Part shown: piece after piece, positions 44,934 to 52,669 of the stretch
Position numbering within the stretch: the first letter of the stretch is position 1
Layout of the letters: the number at the start of each line of letters is the position of its first letter
NCBI GenBank assembly: GCA_937888355.1
Contig: CALAPX010000391.1
Coordinates: 1 to 52,669 of the forward strand
Direction: 5' to 3'
Source of the DNA: an uncultured Spartobacteria bacterium
GTDB taxonomy: Bacteria > Verrucomicrobiota > Verrucomicrobiia > Chthoniobacterales > Terrimicrobiaceae
DNA: 52,669 nucleotides
Notes under the pieces: model-generated
What the model was told of the DNA's origin: nothing
Seen by the model: only the letters and a program-made list of their open reading frames with translations
The model's database searches: none
Position numbers and translations under genes: made by a program

Positions 44934-45904
44934 AAAACCTCGGGGAATTCGAAGCCGGAGACAATATTCTCTCCCTGAAGTGGAGCCGCGATGCCGCAAA
45001 ATTGCTGGTCACTCCATCGACAGGCGACATTCTTGTAGCAGGCTTAGAGGAATGTTCTGTAAAGGAACGATTTTCGGGGCATGGCATGGGAAACGGCTCG
45101 TCTGATTGGTTCCAAGGTGAGCCGGTGACTTGCGGGTTCGACGGGAAGGTGCGCCGCGCCGGCAAGGAGTGGGCTCCCGGGCGTGGGATGATCGATCGTG
45201 TGAAATCAAACTGCGATGATTCCTTATTCGCTGTGGCGCAAAATCGGCGCCTGCATGTGTTTAATGGCGCTAATGAACCTCTTTACATGATCGACTTGCC
45301 CGCTTCAGCAGCCGATTTCGGCTGGAGTCCAACGCAAGCCGGTGAAATAGCAACGGCCGGAGCTGGAGGGGCATGCCTGTGGCGGGTGGGTGAGGACAAC
45401 CCATTCGCGCGTTTCGATTGGGGCGGGGCGTGTCTCGGCGTCGAGTGGAGCGCAGACGGCCGCTGGTTGGCCACGGCTGACCAGACTCCAAGCGTTCATG
45501 TTTACGATATCCCCCGCGACCATCCCCTTCACATTCAAGGCTTCGAAGGCAAAGTGCGCACGATGGCTTTTTCCCCAGACTCGAAACGTCTGGCCACCGC
45601 AGGAAGTCCGGTGGTGACAGTCTGGCCATGCAAAGGCAAAAAAGGACCGGAGGGGGCAACTCCAATCCAGGTCGATGGAAGTGAATCCGAGGTTCTGGCT
45701 GTGGCTTTTTCTCCAAAAACAGGACAACTAGCCACCGGTGACGGTAAGGGAACGCTACTTGTGGTGAGCTTTGAGTCCGGCCAATTCCGACGCAAGCGCA
45801 CAAGGCTCACCTCCGGCATTGCCTCACTGGCATGGCACCCGCTCTTGCCGTTACTGGCAATTGGTCATGACAATGGTAATGTCATGTTCCTCTCGATGGA
45901 GTGA
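44930..45904 (+). CDS. WD40-repeat protein coupled to CobW
   Basis: A 324-residue predicted beta-propeller. About seven blades can be seen as recurring patterns such as [40 protein letters not shown] and [14 protein letters not shown], each ending near a short strand (VHVYD, VTVWP). No signal peptide is present, so it is cytoplasmic. ATG 44930 overlaps the cobW stop (ATGA). The coupling suggests that the propeller is a partner or target of the metal chaperone; such a pair has been noted in COG0523 surveys. Confidence 0.88.
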   Translation: MKNLGEFEAGDNILSLKWSRDAAKLLVTPSTGDILVAGLEECSVKERFSGHGMGNGSSDWFQGEPVTCGFDGKVRRAGKEWAPGRGMIDRVKSNCDDSLFAVAQNRRLHVFNGANEPLYMIDLPASAADFGWSPTQAGEIATAGAGGACLWRVGEDNPFARFDWGGACLGVEWSADGRWLATADQTPSVHVYDIPRDHPLHIQGFEGKVRTMAFSPDSKRLATAGSPVVTVWPCKGKKGPEGATPIQVDGSESEVLAVAFSPKTGQLATGDGKGTLLVVSFESGQFRRKRTRLTSGIASLAWHPLLPLLAIGHDNGNVMFLSME

Positions 45905-45952
45905 GACGTGGATGTTCAGCATGGCACAGTCGTAAAAAAACCGAAAAACTGA

Positions 45953-45980
45953 TTGCATCCTACTGACCGCTTGGTAATCT
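45953..45980 (+). promoter_or_regulatory. Probable promoter of rpmI-rplT
   Basis: TTGCAT (45953-45958), a 16-base spacer and TAATCT (45975-45980) lie 15 bases before the rpmI ATG. The leader would be only about 9 bases long. Confidence 0.45.
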
Positions 45981-45995
45981 CCCACCCCTTTTCCA

Positions 45996-46208
45996 ATGCC
46001 AAAATCAATAGCACGCAGCAAGACGCGCAAGTCCGTGGCCAAGCGTTTCAAGATCACCGGAACCGGTAAGGTTGTTCGCAACCACGCCTCCCGGCGCCAC
46101 TTGATGGCGAGCAAGAGCGCCAATAAAAAACGCCACATGGCAAAATCCGCTTTGGTTCATGAGAGCGATGTGGATCGTGTGAAGGCAAATTTGCCTTTCA
46201 GCCATTAA
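45996..46208 (+). CDS. rpmI: 50S ribosomal protein L35
   Basis: 70 residues, strongly basic. MPKSIARSKTRKSVAKRFK and the ASRRHLMASKSANKKR segment are typical of L35. infC, which usually precedes rpmI, is not here; a WD40 gene is. rplT follows after 140 bases with hairpins in the gap. Confidence 0.95.
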   Translation: MPKSIARSKTRKSVAKRFKITGTGKVVRNHASRRHLMASKSANKKRHMAKSALVHESDVDRVKANLPFSH

Positions 46209-46241
46209 CGTAGCGCGCAGAAAACCAGATCCCTTCGACTG

Positions 46242-46337
46242 CCTTGGAGATATTCCAAGGATCACGGAGCCGGTGAGTCGGGGGATATAAAACAAACAAA
46301 CAACCGCTCCAAGGAGGCCCCGTCGGTAACGCCGGGG
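46242..46337 (+). promoter_or_regulatory. Hairpins in the rpmI-rplT spacer
   Basis: CCTTGGA (46242-46248) pairs with TCCAAGG (46254-46260), and CCCCG (46318-46322) pairs with CGGGG (46333-46337) just before the rplT start. L20 represses its own operon by binding leader RNA in E. coli and Bacillus; these stems could be part of such a site, but the match to a known L20 motif was not shown. Confidence 0.3.
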
Positions 46338-46348
46338 TTTAGTAAGAC

Positions 46349-46720
46349 ATGCCAAGAGCAACCAATGCTCCAGCCAGCCGTGCCCGCCGTAAGCGCGTAA
46401 TCGCAGCCTCTAAAGGCTATCGTGGTCGCCGTTCCAAACTCTTCCGCTATGCGAAAGACGCCCAGATGAAGGGCAAATACTGGGCCTACCGCGATCGGAA
46501 AAATCGCAAGCGCACTTTCCGCGCCTTGTGGATCACCCGTCTTAGCGCCGCTGTTCGCGCTGAGGGGATCACCTACAGCCGCTTCATCGAGGGCCTCAAG
46601 TCCGCAAATATCGGCCTCGACCGCAAGGTGCTCGCCGATATCGCCGTCCAAGACGAGGCGACCTTCAAAACAATCGTCGGGAAGGTTCGCGCTGCTCTCG
46701 AAGCCAAAAAAGCAGCTTGA
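46349..46720 (+). CDS. rplT: 50S ribosomal protein L20
   Basis: 123 residues, early assembly protein of the large subunit and translational repressor of its own operon in other bacteria. MPRATNAPASRARRKRV, the SKGYRGRRSKLFRYAKD segment and GLKSANIGLDRKVLADIAV are canonical. It precedes pheS by 113 bases, the common order. Confidence 0.97.
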   Translation: MPRATNAPASRARRKRVIAASKGYRGRRSKLFRYAKDAQMKGKYWAYRDRKNRKRTFRALWITRLSAAVRAEGITYSRFIEGLKSANIGLDRKVLADIAVQDEATFKTIVGKVRAALEAKKAA

Positions 46721-46833
46721 GGAATCTCACCACGGGGCAGCTCGGAGACTAATGTTGTGGTTTGATGCGGGAAATGCCTGCACGACCTACCGTTGGTAGA
46801 ACTCCGGCTGCTCCTTGGAGAACTTCTTTTCCC

Positions 46834-47841
46834 ATGGAACAGCAAGTTGACGCCCTTCGCGAGGAGGCGCTAGCCTTGATTTCAGCGGCCAACTCCGCCG
46901 CTTTGCTAGAGGCCGCACGGGTGAAATATCTCGGTAAAAGCGGTGCAGTCACCGCTCTCAGCGAGGGCATGCGGAATGTCCCCAAGGAGGAGCGCCCGAA
47001 AATTGGGAAAATCCTCAATGATCTTCGTGCTGCAGTCACTGGTGCCTTGGAGAAATCCCAAGCTCGCCTTCTTGAAGCCGCCGATTCGGCAGCAGTCGCT
47101 GGCCTTGACTTGTCCCTGCCGGGTACGTTTCCCGCCCCAGGCACGCTCCACCCGCTGACCCAGCTTATGGATCGGGCGGTGCAGTGCTTTCGGCGCATGG
47201 GGTTCGCCATCGCCGATGGTCCCGACATCGAGACCGAGTGGCATTGCTTTGACGCGCTGAATACCCCGCCAGACCACCCTGCACGAAACGAGCAGGATAC
47301 ATTTTATCTTCACGACGGTCGTCTGCTACGCTCGCATACGTCGAGCGTGCAAATTCGCGTCATGGAGACCACTCCGCCACCGGTACGGATCATTGCCCCC
47401 GGGTCGGCCTACCGCCGGGACGAAGTGGATGCCACTCATCTTGCCCAGTTCACTCAAATGGAGGGTCTCTATGTGGCAGAAAAAGTGACGCTGGGGGACT
47501 TGAAAGGAACGCTGGAATTTTTCTTCCGCGAATTATTTGGCTCAGGCACAGATATTCAATTCCGGCCCCATTTCTTTCCTTTTACCGAGCCGAGTTACGA
47601 AATTGATATTCGAGCCGAAGCGCTCGGAGGCGAGTGGATGGAGTTAGCCGGCTGCGGCATGGTGGATCCAGCCGTCTTTGAGGCTATCTGCAAACAACGG
47701 GGCGATCGTGTCTATGACCCCGACAAGGTGAGTGGGTTTGCATTCGGCTTCGGTTTGGAACGGCTTGCCATGAACCTTTCGCGCATTCCCGACATCCGCA
47801 TGCTTGTGGAAAACGACCTGCGATTCCTGAACCAATTTTGA
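46834..47841 (+). CDS. pheS: Phenylalanine--tRNA ligase alpha subunit
   Basis: A 335-residue catalytic subunit of the alpha2beta2 enzyme. The N-terminal coiled coil (1-90) is followed by the class II core with motif 2 (YRRDEVDATHLAQFTQMEG), SSVQIRVME and motif 3 GFAFGFGLERLAM. ATG 46834 gives MEQQVDALREEAL; the frame upstream to 46762 is spurious. A short spacer with two small hairpins precedes it. Its stop is 7 bases before pheT. Confidence 0.96.
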   Translation: MEQQVDALREEALALISAANSAALLEAARVKYLGKSGAVTALSEGMRNVPKEERPKIGKILNDLRAAVTGALEKSQARLLEAADSAAVAGLDLSLPGTFPAPGTLHPLTQLMDRAVQCFRRMGFAIADGPDIETEWHCFDALNTPPDHPARNEQDTFYLHDGRLLRSHTSSVQIRVMETTPPPVRIIAPGSAYRRDEVDATHLAQFTQMEGLYVAEKVTLGDLKGTLEFFFRELFGSGTDIQFRPHFFPFTEPSYEIDIRAEALGGEWMELAGCGMVDPAVFEAICKQRGDRVYDPDKVSGFAFGFGLERLAMNLSRIPDIRMLVENDLRFLNQF

Positions 47842-47848
47842 TCCTGCT

Positions 47849-50176
47849 GTGAACATCTCGCTTAACTGGCTCCGCGACTACATTGATTGCCAACTCTCCG
47901 TTCCCGAACTCGAGGCGCTCCTGAGGCGTGCGGGATTGGAAGTTGCCGGCGTGAAGAAGCGTGGCGTCTCGATCGAAAAAGTCGTTGTTGCACAGGTGCT
48001 GGAATCAGTCCAACATCCGAATGCCGATCGACTTAGTGTTTGTAAAGTTGATGACGGGTCGGGACAACCACGCCAGATCGTTTGTGGTGCAAAAAACTAC
48101 AAGATCGGCGACAAGGTTCCGCTTGCTCTGCCTGGTGCGGTGATGCCCGGTGATTTCAAGATCAAAACCGGAAAACTCCGCGGGGTAGAAAGTGAGGGGA
48201 TGATGTGCAGCGCAAAGGAACTGCAACTTGCCGAGGATGCCGAGGGTCTCCTGATTCTCGATGCGTCGAGTGTCCCGGGAACGGAACTGAAGAATCTCTT
48301 TCCGGTTGAAACCGTGCTTGAGCTAGAGATCACGCCCAACCGCTCCGACTGGCTAAGCCATGTGGGAGTCGCCCGAGAGATTGGGGTTTTCACGGGTAAA
48401 GTGGCTCAGGTGCCCAGGCCGGCTTTGCCTAAGTCTATTGATGCGGCAGGTCATGCCTCCATCGAAGATGCCGGCTGTTCGTATTACACACTGCGCAAAA
48501 TTTCCGGCGTCAATGTCGCTCCCAGTCCGCAGTGGTTGGTGGATCGCCTGATATCCATCGGTCTCCGGCCGATCAACAACATCGTCGATATCACGAATTA
48601 CGTTCTTTTTGAGCTTGGCCAGCCACTCCATGCGTTTGATGCGGGAAAGATCACTGGCGGCATTCGTGCGCGTGGAGCCATTGATTCCGAGCGATTTCAA
48701 GCGCTCGATGGACAAGAATACCATTTGCCAGCCGGAACTTTGGTGATTGCCGATGACAATGGCCCGGTCGCTCTTGCTGGAGTGATGGGAGGCGAGGGGA
48801 GCGGGGTCACAGAATCCACGAACGATATTCTTCTCGAAAGCGCAATATTTGACCCTTCGCGGGTGCGTCGTGCCTCACGTGCATTGGGGGTGTTCAGCGA
48901 TTCCAGCTACCGATTTGAACGTGGCGTCGATCCCGATGGGGTCGCAACGGCTTCCGCCCGGGCCGTCGAGCTTATCCTGCAACTTGCCGGAGGAACCGCT
49001 GCCTCGGAGCTTCTTGTTGCCGGCAGTGTGCCTGCACGTCATGCCGTTACTTTGCGTCATGATCGAGCCAGGGCGCTCTTGGGTACCGAATTATCAGATG
49101 CCGACATCGATGCTGCGCTGCAGCGCACCGGATTGGAAAAAGGGCTTGATGGGCAGTGGGTCATTCCTGGCTACCGCCGTGAATTAACCCGTGAGGCCGA
49201 TTTGATCGAAGAGGTCGCCCGCGTCGTTGGAATCGAAGACATTCAATCCCGTGCGGAAGGTATCTTTGCTCAAGGTTCCTCAGCCGATGCCGCCTACGAT
49301 TTTACCATGGCCCTTCGCCGCAAGCTTGCCGGTGCAGGATTTCATGAGGCACGCACGGGAACGTTGATTTCAGCCAATGCCGCTGATCTCATTGGCCCCT
49401 CGGTGTCGCTGAAAAATCCTTTTGGAGACGACCAATCACGCCTTAGAAACAGTCTTATTCCAGGCTTGTTGGCAGCGGTTGTTCGCAATTTCGATCAAGG
49501 AGCCAAAAGCATTCCGCTGTTCGAGGCTGGTCGCATTTTCAACTCTGAAGGCGAGTTTCAGAGGCTTGCCCTCGTGGCCACAGGGGAGCGCCAGTCCCCT
49601 GACTGGCGAGGCACAGACGTCCGCCCATGGGATGCCTTTGATTTGAGTGGCCTTGTGGTCCGTATCGCAGGAGCAACGATCCAACCGCTCACCAATCCCC
49701 CGACCCCATTTGGCGCGGCAGCTGTGGCTGCCCTGAATGGCAAGCGCATTGGAATCGTGGGGCAACTCCTGCCTTCAGTAGCACGAAGTTTGGGAATTGA
49801 TGGAGCACTCCTTGCCGCTGAATTCGATTTGGATGCGTGGTTGGCTGTTGACGCCCGCGAAAAAACAGTATCACCACTTCCGAAATTTCCAGCGTCTTCG
49901 CGAGACATCGCCTTTATTGCTCAGTTGGCCTTGCCTTATGGAGAAGTTCAGGCCGCGATTGCTTCCTTAAACGAACCCCTCCTTGAGTCGGTTAAGTTAT
50001 TTGATTTATTCACCGACCCGAAGGGAGAAAAAATTCCAGCGGAAAAAAAATCACTGGCTGTCTCCTTGACTTTCCGAAGCCCGGAGAGAACGTTGACTAC
50101 AGAGGAGGTCAATGCCGCCACAGACCGCATCAAAGCGGTTCTGAGGGAGAAAACGGGAGTCGATCTCCGCGAGTAG
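47849..50176 (+). CDS. pheT: Phenylalanine--tRNA ligase beta subunit
   Basis: A 775-residue subunit for tRNA binding and editing. It starts with GTG (NISLNWLRDYID), then the EMAP/tRNA-binding domain (40-150), the B3/B4 editing domain (LRPINNIVDITNYVLFELGQP), B5, the inactive catalytic-like core, and a C-terminal anticodon-binding domain (FPASSRDIAFI ... SLTFRSPERTLT). The length is normal for the bacterial form. It is the last gene of the rpmI-rplT-pheS-pheT run and is followed by the 6S RNA candidate. Confidence 0.96.
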   Translation: MNISLNWLRDYIDCQLSVPELEALLRRAGLEVAGVKKRGVSIEKVVVAQVLESVQHPNADRLSVCKVDDGSGQPRQIVCGAKNYKIGDKVPLALPGAVMPGDFKIKTGKLRGVESEGMMCSAKELQLAEDAEGLLILDASSVPGTELKNLFPVETVLELEITPNRSDWLSHVGVAREIGVFTGKVAQVPRPALPKSIDAAGHASIEDAGCSYYTLRKISGVNVAPSPQWLVDRLISIGLRPINNIVDITNYVLFELGQPLHAFDAGKITGGIRARGAIDSERFQALDGQEYHLPAGTLVIADDNGPVALAGVMGGEGSGVTESTNDILLESAIFDPSRVRRASRALGVFSDSSYRFERGVDPDGVATASARAVELILQLAGGTAASELLVAGSVPARHAVTLRHDRARALLGTELSDADIDAALQRTGLEKGLDGQWVIPGYRRELTREADLIEEVARVVGIEDIQSRAEGIFAQGSSADAAYDFTMALRRKLAGAGFHEARTGTLISANAADLIGPSVSLKNPFGDDQSRLRNSLIPGLLAAVVRNFDQGAKSIPLFEAGRIFNSEGEFQRLALVATGERQSPDWRGTDVRPWDAFDLSGLVVRIAGATIQPLTNPPTPFGAAAVAALNGKRIGIVGQLLPSVARSLGIDGALLAAEFDLDAWLAVDAREKTVSPLPKFPASSRDIAFIAQLALPYGEVQAAIASLNEPLLESVKLFDLFTDPKGEKIPAEKKSLAVSLTFRSPERTLTTEEVNAATDRIKAVLREKTGVDLRE

Positions 50177-50216
50177 TTCTTTCCTCAATTTGATTTATGC
50201 GGCTTCGGCCGCAACA

Positions 50217-50400
50217 GATTTGCCCTGCTGTGTTCGCGATTAAACGAGGCAGCTCCCGGACCTATGTAAATACATCCCGGAGGCTAGGCGGCCGCGCGTG
50301 ATGTCAGGCCTTCATTGGAAGGCAGATCCCGCGGTTTGCGGTCATCCACCCTGTTAAAAGGGAACGGGAAACGCTTCGGAACGGCACGAGCAGGGCAAAA
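50217..50400 (+). ncRNA. ssrS: 6S RNA candidate
   Basis: About 184 bases, the usual 6S length, closed by a perfect 11-bp stem of TTTGCCCTGCT (50219-50229) with AGCAGGGCAAA (50389-50399). The TGTTCGCG on the 5' side and GGAACGGCACGAG on the 3' side match the flanks of the E. coli 6S closing stem (TGTTCGCA and GCGGCGGCATCTC). Internal stems are possible around CCCTGTTAAAAGGG. A large central bubble, which mimics an open promoter for RNA polymerase, is consistent but was not folded. A strong terminator follows at once. Confidence 0.72.
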
Positions 50401-50405
50401 TTTTT

Positions 50406-50440
50406 AAAGCCGTCATGCGTATGTGCATGACGGCTTTTTT
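50406..50440. terminator. Strong terminator between 6S RNA and the YugP gene
   Basis: A perfect 13-bp stem, AAAGCCGTCATGC (50406-50418) with GCATGACGGCTTT (50425-50437), has a 6-base loop and a T run to 50440. A T run before the stem (50401-50405 on the plus strand) gives A's for the minus strand, so it works best for the plus strand, but also for the convergent protease gene. Confidence 0.88.
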
Positions 50441-50449
50441 CTGACCTGA

Positions 50450-51142
50450 TCAATCGTCACGACGACCTAGGAGCAACGGCAGCAAATGCCAGAGGAAGTA
50501 GGTCAGTGATGTGATGAATGCGGCGACGTAGGTCCATGCGGCGGCGTTGAGTACGCGGTTCACGCCATCCTCCTCATGCATCGCGGCAAGGATGCCCGAG
50601 TGGCGGAGGGCAACTTTAGCCCGCGCAGAGGCATCGAATTCCACAGGCAAGGTAATGAGATTAAAAAGCATGATGATACCCCAGCCTCCAGCCATGAAGA
50701 TCATTGCGGTCTGGGTGTGGATAAATCCGGTGAACAGGCCGATCAATGGAAGCCACATGACGATCTGGCTTGCGAAGCGGGTAGCCCCGACTGCAGCCAT
50801 GCGCATATGGAGGGGCGCGTAGGCGCGGGAGTGCTGGATAGCGTGGCCTGCCTCATGAGCAGCCACGGCAATCGCAGCCACGGATGTGCCGCGATAGTTG
50901 CCTTCACTAAGCACAAGGCGCTTGTGAAGGGGATCGTAATGGTCGGTGAGATGGCCTGGCGTAGAAGTGATTTCAACGCCCTCCACGCCGGCATCCTGCA
51001 TCACGCGAGCAGCCGCTTGGGCTCCGGTCATGCCGGTGAGCGAAGGTTCCGCAGCGTATTTGTTATAAACGCTTTTGACACGCGCTGATGCCCAGAACGA
51101 GAGTGCCAGAGTGCCTAGAAAAAGAAGAATTGGTAGAAACAT
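50450..51142 (-). CDS. YugP-type membrane zinc metalloprotease
   Basis: A 230-residue inner-membrane protein. The zinc site AAHEAGHAIQH carries the HExxH motif. Membrane helices lie at about 1-20, 125-145, 150-170 and 205-225. LTGMTGAQAAARVMQDAGV and LTDHYDPLHKRLVLSE are typical of the YugP family. Its substrates are unknown. It is convergent with the 6S RNA. Confidence 0.92.
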   Translation of the reverse strand: MFLPILLFLGTLALSFWASARVKSVYNKYAAEPSLTGMTGAQAAARVMQDAGVEGVEITSTPGHLTDHYDPLHKRLVLSEGNYRGTSVAAIAVAAHEAGHAIQHSRAYAPLHMRMAAVGATRFASQIVMWLPLIGLFTGFIHTQTAMIFMAGGWGIIMLFNLITLPVEFDASARAKVALRHSGILAAMHEEDGVNRVLNAAAWTYVAAFITSLTYFLWHLLPLLLGRRDD

Positions 51143-51200
51143 GAGTCTTTAAATTGCACCACACAGCGATTTTGCAAGTCGTTTTCGGTAGCACTTGATC

Positions 51201-52049
51201 TTATCGAAGTCTGAAGAACTTCTCCGCAGTGCTTGTGGTGGCAGCGGCGATCTCTTCCAATGCAAGGCCACGCGACTCCGCGATCCTTTCTGCGATAAGA
51301 CGGGTGTGGGCTGGTTCGCAGCGCTTCCCGCGGTGAGGTTCCGGAGCGAGGTAAGGACAGTCGGTCTCAACCATGAATGCATCCAAGGGAATAGCCGCCG
51401 CGGTTTCGCGGACAAGGTTGGCATTTTTAAACGTGACGATCCCAGTGAATGAAACGAGGTGCCCGAGAACAAGTAATTCACGGGCCTGTGTTGGAGTGTT
51501 GCCAAAGCAATGGAAAACGCCGCGCACTTTGCCGGTATAGGGACGAAGCAGGTCGAGCGTATCGCGCCAAGCGTCACGTTGGTGGATCACAACATTCAGG
51601 CCGAGTTCCGCCGCAAGATCGAGTTGTGCAGTGAACGCCTCTGCTTGAGCGGCTTTGTAAGCGCCGTCAATGATCGAGGCTGTAGTGTCGCTCGCCATTT
51701 CGGCCTGCAAGGCACTGATGGCAGGGGATGATTCCAAATTCTCCGAAGGCAGGCGGTGATAGTCGAGTCCGGTCTCGCCGATCGCGGCGACTTTCGGGTG
51801 GGAAGCGAGTTCGCGGATGCCATCAAGCCACCCGGGGGATTCTTCAGCTACATAGGTGGGGTGCAGACCGACCACTGCGAAGACGTTCTCGAAGCGCTCG
51901 GCCAGAGCCAATGCGCGACGGCTGCTTTCGAGGCCTGTTCCGATCGTGATCACTCTGTCGACGCCAGTCGCCCGGGCCGCCTCCAGCACGGCAGGGAGGT
52001 CTTTTTCAAAGTCGGGGTAGTCGAGGTGGGCATGGGTATCAATGATCAT
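51201..52049 (-). CDS. TatD family metal-dependent hydrolase
   Basis: A 282-residue TIM-barrel metallohydrolase, with 3'-5' exonuclease activity in studied members. DTHAHLDYPDF (metal-binding HxH), IGETGLDYHR (bridging Glu), VVIHQRDAW (His), GVFHCFGNT (His) and VETDCPYLAPEPHRGKRCEP (Asp, quoted by its core) are all intact. Between GLDYHR and the next helix (about residues 103-135) an extra stretch of about 25 residues appears that most TatD proteins lack. Its ATG overlaps the folA stop by 4 bases. Confidence 0.93.
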   Translation of the reverse strand: MIIDTHAHLDYPDFEKDLPAVLEAARATGVDRVITIGTGLESSRRALALAERFENVFAVVGLHPTYVAEESPGWLDGIRELASHPKVAAIGETGLDYHRLPSENLESSPAISALQAEMASDTTASIIDGAYKAAQAEAFTAQLDLAAELGLNVVIHQRDAWRDTLDLLRPYTGKVRGVFHCFGNTPTQARELLVLGHLVSFTGIVTFKNANLVRETAAAIPLDAFMVETDCPYLAPEPHRGKRCEPAHTRLIAERIAESRGLALEEIAAATTSTAEKFFRLR

Positions 52050-52498
52050 GCGAGTCGCTTGTGGCGGCGGATTTCGTAATTTGCGCCTGTTTCAAGAATT
52101 TCACCTTCGTCGAATTCAGTCTCAAAGGCGGGAAAGAAAGTGTCGCCAGCAACCTCCATCGCCACACGGGTCAAGAGGAGTTCGCTGCAGCGAGGAAGAA
52201 GTGAGGCATAGAGTTCCGCTCCCCCAATCACGAAAAGGCGGCGGCCATCAGAAGGCTCTGAAACCTCATCCAGTGAGCGTGCCATCCGGACGCCAGGAAA
52301 GCTGGCGTGGCGGGAGATCACGATATTCTCGCGTCCTGGGAGAGGCTTCCCAATAGACTCGAATGTTTTCCTGCCCATAAGCACGGCATGGCCCAAGGTG
52401 GTTCGCTTGAAAAACTTTAGATCCTCTGAAAGATGCCACGGGATACGGCCATCCGCTCCAATAACACGGTTCGGGGACATGGCAACAATTGCGATCAT
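52046..52498 (-). CDS. folA: Dihydrofolate reductase
   Basis: A 150-residue enzyme that reduces dihydrofolate with NADPH to tetrahydrofolate. AMSPNRVIGADGRIPWHLSEDLKFFK is the start of the fold (core PWHLSEDL with the catalytic acid). VLMGRKTFESIGKPLPGR and VIGGAELYASLLP bind NADPH. It lies 2 bases after the thyA-like stop and overlaps tatD, so all three are probably one transcript, the usual thymidylate-folate pairing. Confidence 0.95.
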   Translation of the reverse strand: MIAIVAMSPNRVIGADGRIPWHLSEDLKFFKRTTLGHAVLMGRKTFESIGKPLPGRENIVISRHASFPGVRMARSLDEVSEPSDGRRLFVIGGAELYASLLPRCSELLLTRVAMEVAGDTFFPAFETEFDEGEILETGANYEIRRHKRLA

Positions 52499-52500
52499 GG

Positions 52501-52669
52501 TCAGATGGAAATGGGCGCCTTGATGGCCGGGTGGGGGTCGTATCCCTCAAGCGTGAAATCATCGAACAGTTGAAGGAGGGCGGTGTTTTTTCCGGCAAGG
52601 CCGATGCTCCGGAAATCAGCTTCTATCGCATGCGCGACTTCGTCGATCTCTGCCGTGGTCCCCATGTTG
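52501..52669 (-). CDS. thyA: Thymidylate synthase-like C-terminus (cut by window)
   Basis: The last 55 codons of a minus-strand gene, TGA at 52501-52503. The end FTLEGYDPHPAIKAPISI is the conserved ThyA C-terminus and binds dUMP and folate. The preceding 34 residues (NMGTTAEIDEVAHAIEA ... LAGKNTALLQ) do not look like the usual QLSREPRPLP region. Either this is a diverged ThyA or the gene has an unusual insertion or fusion here; the rest lies outside the window. Position next to folA supports the call. Confidence 0.7.
   Translation of the reverse strand, partial: NMGTTAEIDEVAHAIEADFRSIGLAGKNTALLQLFDDFTLEGYDPHPAIKAPISI

Overview
The window looks like a stretch of chromosome from a Gram-negative bacterium. 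It carries a YaiO-type outer-membrane barrel, a DsbD/ScsB-type reductase, two PilT-type pilus ATPases and the MEP-pathway enzyme IspD. Many starts have no clear Shine-Dalgarno sequence, the ribosomal S10 cluster is reduced to rpsJ-rplC, and the L20 and PilT sequences resemble those I associate with Verrucomicrobiota. That assignment is an inference and was not tested against a database. No integrase, insertion sequence, CRISPR array or phage module was seen.

Layout. 1-4822: birA (cut by the window edge), the sulfite reductase cysI, and an amtB-glnK ammonium module behind a near-perfect sigma-54 promoter. 4891-9290: tRNA-Leu, a pair of small related membrane coiled-coil proteins with an SDR, a nitroreductase and fumC. 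9254-12605: rpsJ-rplC on the minus strand, then bcp, a DUF697 protein with a dead GTPase fold, a YkgJ protein and tRNA-Lys. 12697-16077: monomeric isocitrate dehydrogenase and a Ca2+/Na+ exchanger.

16131-25705 is the most interesting part: a seven-gene, tightly overlapping exopolysaccharide operon. It encodes a sugar epimerase, a YaiO barrel, a membrane-anchored HEAT-repeat protein, a processive GT2 synthase, a UDP-sugar dehydrogenase, a secreted GH16 glycanase and a GGDEF-EAL protein. It is divergent from a membrane diguanylate cyclase across an 85-bp gap that carries a perfect palindrome. The cassette therefore encodes polymer precursors, synthase, exit barrel, trimming enzyme and both predicted directions of cyclic-di-GMP turnover, but no recognisable PilZ, BcsB or TPR subunit.

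25708-37971 is mostly housekeeping: gpmA, queH, a CNNM transporter, a DsbD-like reductase, a DUF429-like protein, two pilT paralogues, an M42 peptidase, ispD, a J-domain-like protein and a CGWS glutaredoxin. Two tiny overlapping membrane ORFs sit at 25708-26009. 38011-43484: rpsA, then two CFA-type methyltransferases and a DUF1295 protein, split by a Phd-type antitoxin remnant. 43510-52669: an FmdB-like protein, a CobW GTPase overlapping a WD40 protein, rpmI-rplT-pheS-pheT, a 6S RNA candidate, a YugP-type protease, tatD, folA and the end of a thyA-like gene.
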